From positions 1 to 64,000 of the forward strand of contig JAKSTM010000003.1 in NCBI GenBank assembly GCA_024402565.1: a stretch of DNA of 64,000 nucleotides. Direction: 5' to 3'. This document shows positions 60,652 to 64,000 of this stretch, piece after piece. The position numbers and the translations under genes are program-made. The stretch comes from Treponema sp. (GTDB taxonomy: Bacteria > Spirochaetota > Spirochaetia > Treponematales > Treponemataceae). Each line of letters opens with the position of its first letter. Positions within the stretch are counted from its first letter, which is position 1. Under the pieces are notes generated by a model, which ran no database searches, was not told where the DNA came from, and was given only the letters and a program-made list of their open reading frames with translations.

Positions 60652-61095
60652 CTAGAAGACTGCCTCAATTTCGGAGTCAGCCATAATCTCAGAATCGGAT
60701 GCAGCCTGTTCAGCAAGTTTCATTGCTGCAACAGTGTCTGCTTTCGTTGCAGTTTCTTTTGACTCAAACTTTGGTTTATATTCTACATGTTCTGCAACCA
60801 CCATCATACGGCTTTCCCATTTATCTTCAGAATTCTTCCATCGATCCTGTTTCAGTCTGCCTACAACACGAATACCACGACCTTTACTGCATTTCTCAGA
60901 AGCATATTCCGCTAACTTATTCATAGTCTGAATTGGGATATAACTTACTTCTTCTTTTCCTTCCCCATTTTTATCTTTGTAAAAACGGTTCACTCCAATA
61001 GTAAATTCTGCAACTTTAAAACCTGGTACAGGTTCTCTCAATGATGGCTGTTTAGTAACATTTCCTTCAACAATAACTGAATTCAACTGATTCAT
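60652..61095 (-). CDS. ssb: Single-stranded DNA-binding protein
   Basis: A 147-residue OB-fold protein from the ATG at 61095, which has AGAGGT upstream; the open frame extends 36 codons further but that part is leader. MNQLNSVIVEGNVTKQP, FTIGVNRFYKDKNG, SYIPIQTMNKLAEYA and KGRGIRVVGRLKQDRW are SSB core strands. The acidic C-terminus ends EIEAVF, a weak version of the DDDIPF partner-binding tip. It protects single-stranded DNA. It ends convergently 6 bp from the U32 gene. Confidence 0.88.
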   Translation of the reverse strand: MNQLNSVIVEGNVTKQPSLREPVPGFKVAEFTIGVNRFYKDKNGEGKEEVSYIPIQTMNKLAEYASEKCSKGRGIRVVGRLKQDRWKNSEDKWESRMMVVAEHVEYKPKFESKETATKADTVAAMKLAEQAASDSEIMADSEIEAVF

Positions 61096-61181
61096 ATAAA
61101 TACCTCTTTTATAAGTGCACATGCACATCTTTAGTTCCGGCCGGAAACTTTGTAACGCAGGATTAAAATCCCCTGCAATAT

Positions 61182-61205
61182 AAGTATTTATTTTTTTTAA
61201 CAAAA
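61182..61205 (-). promoter_or_regulatory. 24-bp motif ahead of ssb, identical to the one ahead of recQ
   Basis: Exact copy of 2528-2551 in the same orientation, here 86 bp before the ssb ATG. Downstream in the leader are a GCAGG / CCTGC hairpin and the palindrome TTCCGGCCGGAA. A TATATT lies 3' of the motif and could serve as a -10 box. Confidence 0.45.
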
Positions 61206-61248
61206 GAGGAAAACAAAAATGAAAAAAGATGATTTTTTTTGATTTTTT

Positions 61249-62361
61249 TTAATTTTCTGCTTTTTTTGGGAAAATTAAACTTTCCAGTGATTCTGTCTCA
61301 CAAGGCTTCACAATAAGCCTTTCCAATACAAAACCACATGCACCAAGAGCTGTAGTACGAATATCATTTTCACAAACAACTACATCAAAATCTTGAAGTT
61401 CCGGATAAAAGCGATACTGATTACCATATTCCTGAATTTTATCTTTAAGAAAATCGATATCCATATTCTCAAAGCCATCAATATAAACTTTATTTACATC
61501 AAATGCATTTGAAAAATAAGAAATACACATAGCCATATTCTTCAAATACTTTTCCATAAATATCCGGTTTGTTTTCATTCGATTTCTTGATTCTTCAGGA
61601 ACATGCATATCCTGAAAATCACTAATTCTGAATATTCCCGGAACCTCTCCCGCGCAACCATGTGAACCAACACAAGGTTTAGCATCGGAAAAAAATGAAC
61701 TTCCACCTGTTATTCTTGAAAAAGTTTCAGGATTATCTGCACTATCAATAAAATGCTGAAGGAAAACAAAGAAAGGTGATGTTTCTTTATTAAAAGCAAC
61801 CCTTCCCCATCCCCAGCAACGAACATCATTTTCTACAAACAATGGAATTTCTTTTGAATTTATTGTTATGGTTTTAGGAACAACAATTTCAGACTGCAAC
61901 TCAAAAGGTACTGAACGACGGACAATATTTTCTTCGGAAAAAACAATCCCAGGAATAGCAAGTCCACAGGCAAAAATATCATACCCACAGCTCTCAAGAA
62001 CAGGTATCATTTTTGTCTGACAGAATTCTTTACAATCCATTATTTTCTCATGAAACTGTTTTTCAAAAACAATTTCACCTTTTATGTTTGAAACAATTAT
62101 TACTTGAAATTCTGGCTGAAGTTCAACACCTGCAACATATATCCGGTTGTGATTCAAAACAAGTGGAAGTCGCTTTAACGAAGATTCCTGCTCAATAAGC
62201 CAGCCTTGTTCTACAAGATAATTATAAATATGAGTTACCATTGCTCGATCAATACAAAGACTTTCACCCACTTGCTTACGATTTATTCCAGGATTCCGAT
62301 AAATCAATTTCAGCATTGAACAAACTTGTCTATGATTTGTTTTTCCTAATGATAACTTCAT
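61249..62361 (-). CDS. ROK-family transcriptional regulator
   Basis: A 370-residue protein: an N-terminal winged helix-turn-helix (about 8-65, NRKQVGESLCIDRAMVTHIYNYLVEQGWL) joined to a ROK sugar-kinase-like domain (FACGLAIPGIV, FVENDVRCWGWGR). The ROK signature is altered to CVGSHGCAGEVPG, so zinc binding may be lost or changed, and the kinase motif DxGxT near the start of the domain is not clear. XylR/NagC-type members repress sugar genes and release DNA on binding a sugar. Its target is unknown. Confidence 0.82.
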   Translation of the reverse strand: MKLSLGKTNHRQVCSMLKLIYRNPGINRKQVGESLCIDRAMVTHIYNYLVEQGWLIEQESSLKRLPLVLNHNRIYVAGVELQPEFQVIIVSNIKGEIVFEKQFHEKIMDCKEFCQTKMIPVLESCGYDIFACGLAIPGIVFSEENIVRRSVPFELQSEIVVPKTITINSKEIPLFVENDVRCWGWGRVAFNKETSPFFVFLQHFIDSADNPETFSRITGGSSFFSDAKPCVGSHGCAGEVPGIFRISDFQDMHVPEESRNRMKTNRIFMEKYLKNMAMCISYFSNAFDVNKVYIDGFENMDIDFLKDKIQEYGNQYRFYPELQDFDVVVCENDIRTTALGACGFVLERLIVKPCETESLESLIFPKKAEN

Positions 62362-62412
62362 ATTTATTCATCCATTAATAATATTTCATTGTTAGTATTT
62401 CATCGTAAATAT

Positions 62413-63504
62413 TTATAAAAGAGATGCAAAAGGATTATATGAATCCTCATCTTCATCTTTCTGTGAACTCAAATATTTTGCTGCACTTAAGTCCTGTTCA
62501 GCAGAGGAAGCTGGAATAAGAGAAATGCGTTTATTTTTCAAATCCATTTCTTTTATTACAACCGACATTTCGTCTCCAGGTTTATAAAGTTTTTTGATAT
62601 TTGTATTTTTATTAACACCTTCCAGTTCAGAAACATGAACCAGTCCGTCTACTCCTTTTGTCAAATTTACAAATACACCAAAGTCTGTTACACGTGCAAT
62701 TTTTCCATCATATTTTGTTTCAAGCTTTAAAGACTCTGCAGCAGCATTCCATGGATCATCAAGAAGTGCTTTTACTGAAATAGATACTTTTTCATTTTTC
62801 CAATCTGCACGGATAACCTGAGCCTTTACTCTCTGCCCTTCAGAAATAATACTGAAAATATCATCAACTCTGTCATATTGAATTTCAGAAACAGGAAGCA
62901 GTGTTCTAAATCCGTTTACATTTACAAAAGCACCAAAATTCTGAACCGATTCAACAACTCCCTCCACAATTTTACCAACAGTGATTTCTTGAGAAAGAGT
63001 TTCAAGCTTTTCGGAATATTCACGTTCTCCAAGAAGTCTATTTGAAACAGTCAGATCTTTACCATCATTTTTATATTCCATAATGATAAAAGACATAGTA
63101 CGTCCAACATAAAAAGATGGTTCTTCTTTCTGACGGAATCCCATCTGAGAATAAGGACAGAATGCTCTTGAAGAACCGATTTTAACTTCGTATCCACCCT
63201 TTATTTCTTTTTCAACATGTCCGTCAACTGGAATCTTTGCATTAAATGCATTTTCAATCATTGACTTATCTGCTTTTTCTCCTGCAATTTTAGCAGTAAA
63301 CCGCATTTCCCCGTTTACATATCCTGTAAAAAATACTTTAACCTTATCACCTTCTTTTACAGTTAAATTGCCATCTTTGTCGAGGAAATCTGAAGTATCA
63401 CAAACACCTTCGCTTTTTGCATCCATTGCAAGGAAAACATAATCCTTTTGAATCTGTACGATTTCTGTTTCAAACTGTTCACCAATTTCAATTCTGTTGT
63501 TCAT
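62413..63504 (-). CDS. S1-domain RNA-binding protein (four S1 repeats)
   Basis: A 363-residue protein with four S1 OB folds at about 5-75, 90-160, 178-245 and 262-335. The last two are canonical: GKIVEGVVESVQNFGAFVNVNGFRTLLPVSEI and GKIARVTDFGVFVNLTKGVDGLVHVSEL. It resembles a short ribosomal protein S1 (usually six domains in E. coli, four in many other bacteria) and may be S1 or a paralogue. It lies 16 bp downstream of the MntR-type gene and upstream of the ROK gene on the same strand. Confidence 0.82.
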   Translation of the reverse strand: MNNRIEIGEQFETEIVQIQKDYVFLAMDAKSEGVCDTSDFLDKDGNLTVKEGDKVKVFFTGYVNGEMRFTAKIAGEKADKSMIENAFNAKIPVDGHVEKEIKGGYEVKIGSSRAFCPYSQMGFRQKEEPSFYVGRTMSFIIMEYKNDGKDLTVSNRLLGEREYSEKLETLSQEITVGKIVEGVVESVQNFGAFVNVNGFRTLLPVSEIQYDRVDDIFSIISEGQRVKAQVIRADWKNEKVSISVKALLDDPWNAAAESLKLETKYDGKIARVTDFGVFVNLTKGVDGLVHVSELEGVNKNTNIKKLYKPGDEMSVVIKEMDLKNKRISLIPASSAEQDLSAAKYLSSQKDEDEDSYNPFASLL

Positions 63505-63520
63505 TTTTTCTCACTCTATT

Positions 63521-63886
63521 TTAATTTAATTTCTCAAGTAGTTCACGAATTTTATAAAAAGATTCATCTGAAATATCATGTTCAATTTTACAGGCATCAG
63601 CAGAAGCATTTTCTTCAGATACCCCAATCTTTACAAAAAACTCTGTTAATACTGTATGACGTTCATAAATTCGCTCTGCGATTTCTTTTCCTTTGGGGAG
63701 AAGAGAAATATGACCTTCCTCATCAATAATAATATATTTTTCTGATTCCAGATTATGAATTGCAACACTTACTGACGGTTTTGATATTTTCAAATGTCTG
63801 GCAATTTCTACTGCATGAACAGGTCCTTTTTGACCCAGAACAAGGACAGTTTCAAGATACATTTCTGCAGATTCGCGGATAATCAT
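63521..63886 (-). CDS. DtxR/MntR-family metal-dependent regulator
   Basis: A 121-residue protein from the ATG at 63886, which has AAGGA upstream; a TTG seven codons earlier is less likely. A winged helix-turn-helix (VHAVEIARHLKISKPSVSVAIHNLE) is followed by a dimerisation domain with metal-ligand-type residues (ERHTVLTEFFVKIGV, DACKIEHDIS). The pattern fits MntR/TroR more than iron-type DtxR, as there is no SH3 domain. It probably controls manganese uptake or the mntP pump. It is divergent from a possible gene at the window edge. Confidence 0.85.
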   Translation of the reverse strand: MIIRESAEMYLETVLVLGQKGPVHAVEIARHLKISKPSVSVAIHNLESEKYIIIDEEGHISLLPKGKEIAERIYERHTVLTEFFVKIGVSEENASADACKIEHDISDESFYKIRELLEKLN

Positions 63887-63972
63887 CAATTCTTCCTTAA
63901 AATTCAATAAACTGATGTCATTTTACACCATTTTAGGATGATTTTCCAACATTATTTGTCGATAAAGTATAT

Positions 63973-64000
63973 ATGAGTACAAAATCTAAACACAAAATTA
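63973..64000 (+). CDS. Possible 5' end of a divergent gene (partial)
   Basis: An ATG at 63973 opens a frame reading MSTKSKHKI to the window end. It is divergent from the MntR-type gene, a common place for a metal transporter gene. No ribosome-binding site is visible and nine codons cannot be identified. Confidence 0.25.

Noticed and set aside
61096..61203. N-terminal 36-residue extension of SSB, and the similar MLKKINT start of RecQ
   Set aside because: Both come from translating the shared 24-bp A/T-rich motif from a TTG; good ribosome-binding sites point to the internal ATG codons.

Overview
The window is chromosomal DNA from a host- or rumen-associated spirochaete, most likely a Treponema. 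I infer this from gene content and protein style, since no rRNA is present. The evidence is an AT-rich genome, many short lipoprotein signals ending in SC or GC, a PotABCD polyamine transporter, a TPR protein resembling the spirochaetal flagellar collar protein, and a plant-polysaccharide and hexuronate locus. About 55 protein genes are supported. I found no tRNA, rRNA, CRISPR array, prophage or insertion sequence with a transposase.

Layout. 1-2.5 kb: histidine genes hisF (cut by the window edge) and hisH, a small membrane protein and a RecQ-type helicase. 2.6-7.2 kb: the potABCD operon behind a two-hairpin leader. 7.2-17.4 kb: NAD synthetase, an Mrp-type Fe-S carrier, queD, ispH, secF-secD-yajC, a TPR protein and a membrane protein. 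17.5-21.1 kb: three envelope genes on the plus strand (lipoprotein, MltD-like transglycosylase, OmpA-like protein). 21.3-26.8 kb: a DksA-like zinc protein, infA, tyrS, a Na/phosphate transporter, a lipoprotein and a YfcE-like phosphodiesterase.

26.9-41.8 kb is the metabolic heart of the window. UxaC, UxuB, UxuA, KdgK and Eda together convert glucuronate to pyruvate and glyceraldehyde 3-phosphate, and tpiA lies at the edge. Between them sit a GH10 xylanase lipoprotein, a GH35 and a GH13 glycosidase, and a diacylglycerol-kinase-like gene directly behind uxuB. Three promoters, those of uxuB, the xylanase and uxuA, carry the same 12-bp palindrome TATACTAGTATA (11/12 at uxuA) over the core promoter. 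I read this as one regulon that couples xylan breakdown to hexuronate catabolism. An FtsH-like AAA protein without the protease half lies between the two glycosidase genes on the opposite strand.

41.9-50.7 kb: an AddA/AddB-type helicase-nuclease pair and a DEAD-box RNA helicase. 51.1-58.4 kb: a 1303-residue acidic TPR membrane protein, a CTP-dependent lipid-kinase-like protein, and membrane, secreted and lipoprotein genes. 58.4-64 kb: a U32 peptidase-family protein, SSB, a ROK-type regulator, an S1-domain protein and an MntR/DtxR-type regulator.

The most unusual structure is a set of dispersed small palindromic repeats. Family E has arms beginning GAAAACGGG. Family R is a three-hairpin element beginning GGGGGAAGACTCCCCC whose two copies show compensatory changes. 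A third family is built on CAATTGACAATGGACAATTG. A fourth is the element whose translation reads VIPSEVEGS. Several lie against gene 3' ends, one lies in the uxuA leader, two are nested in longer outer inverted repeats, and two sit in frame inside coding sequences (uxaC and the DEAD-box helicase).
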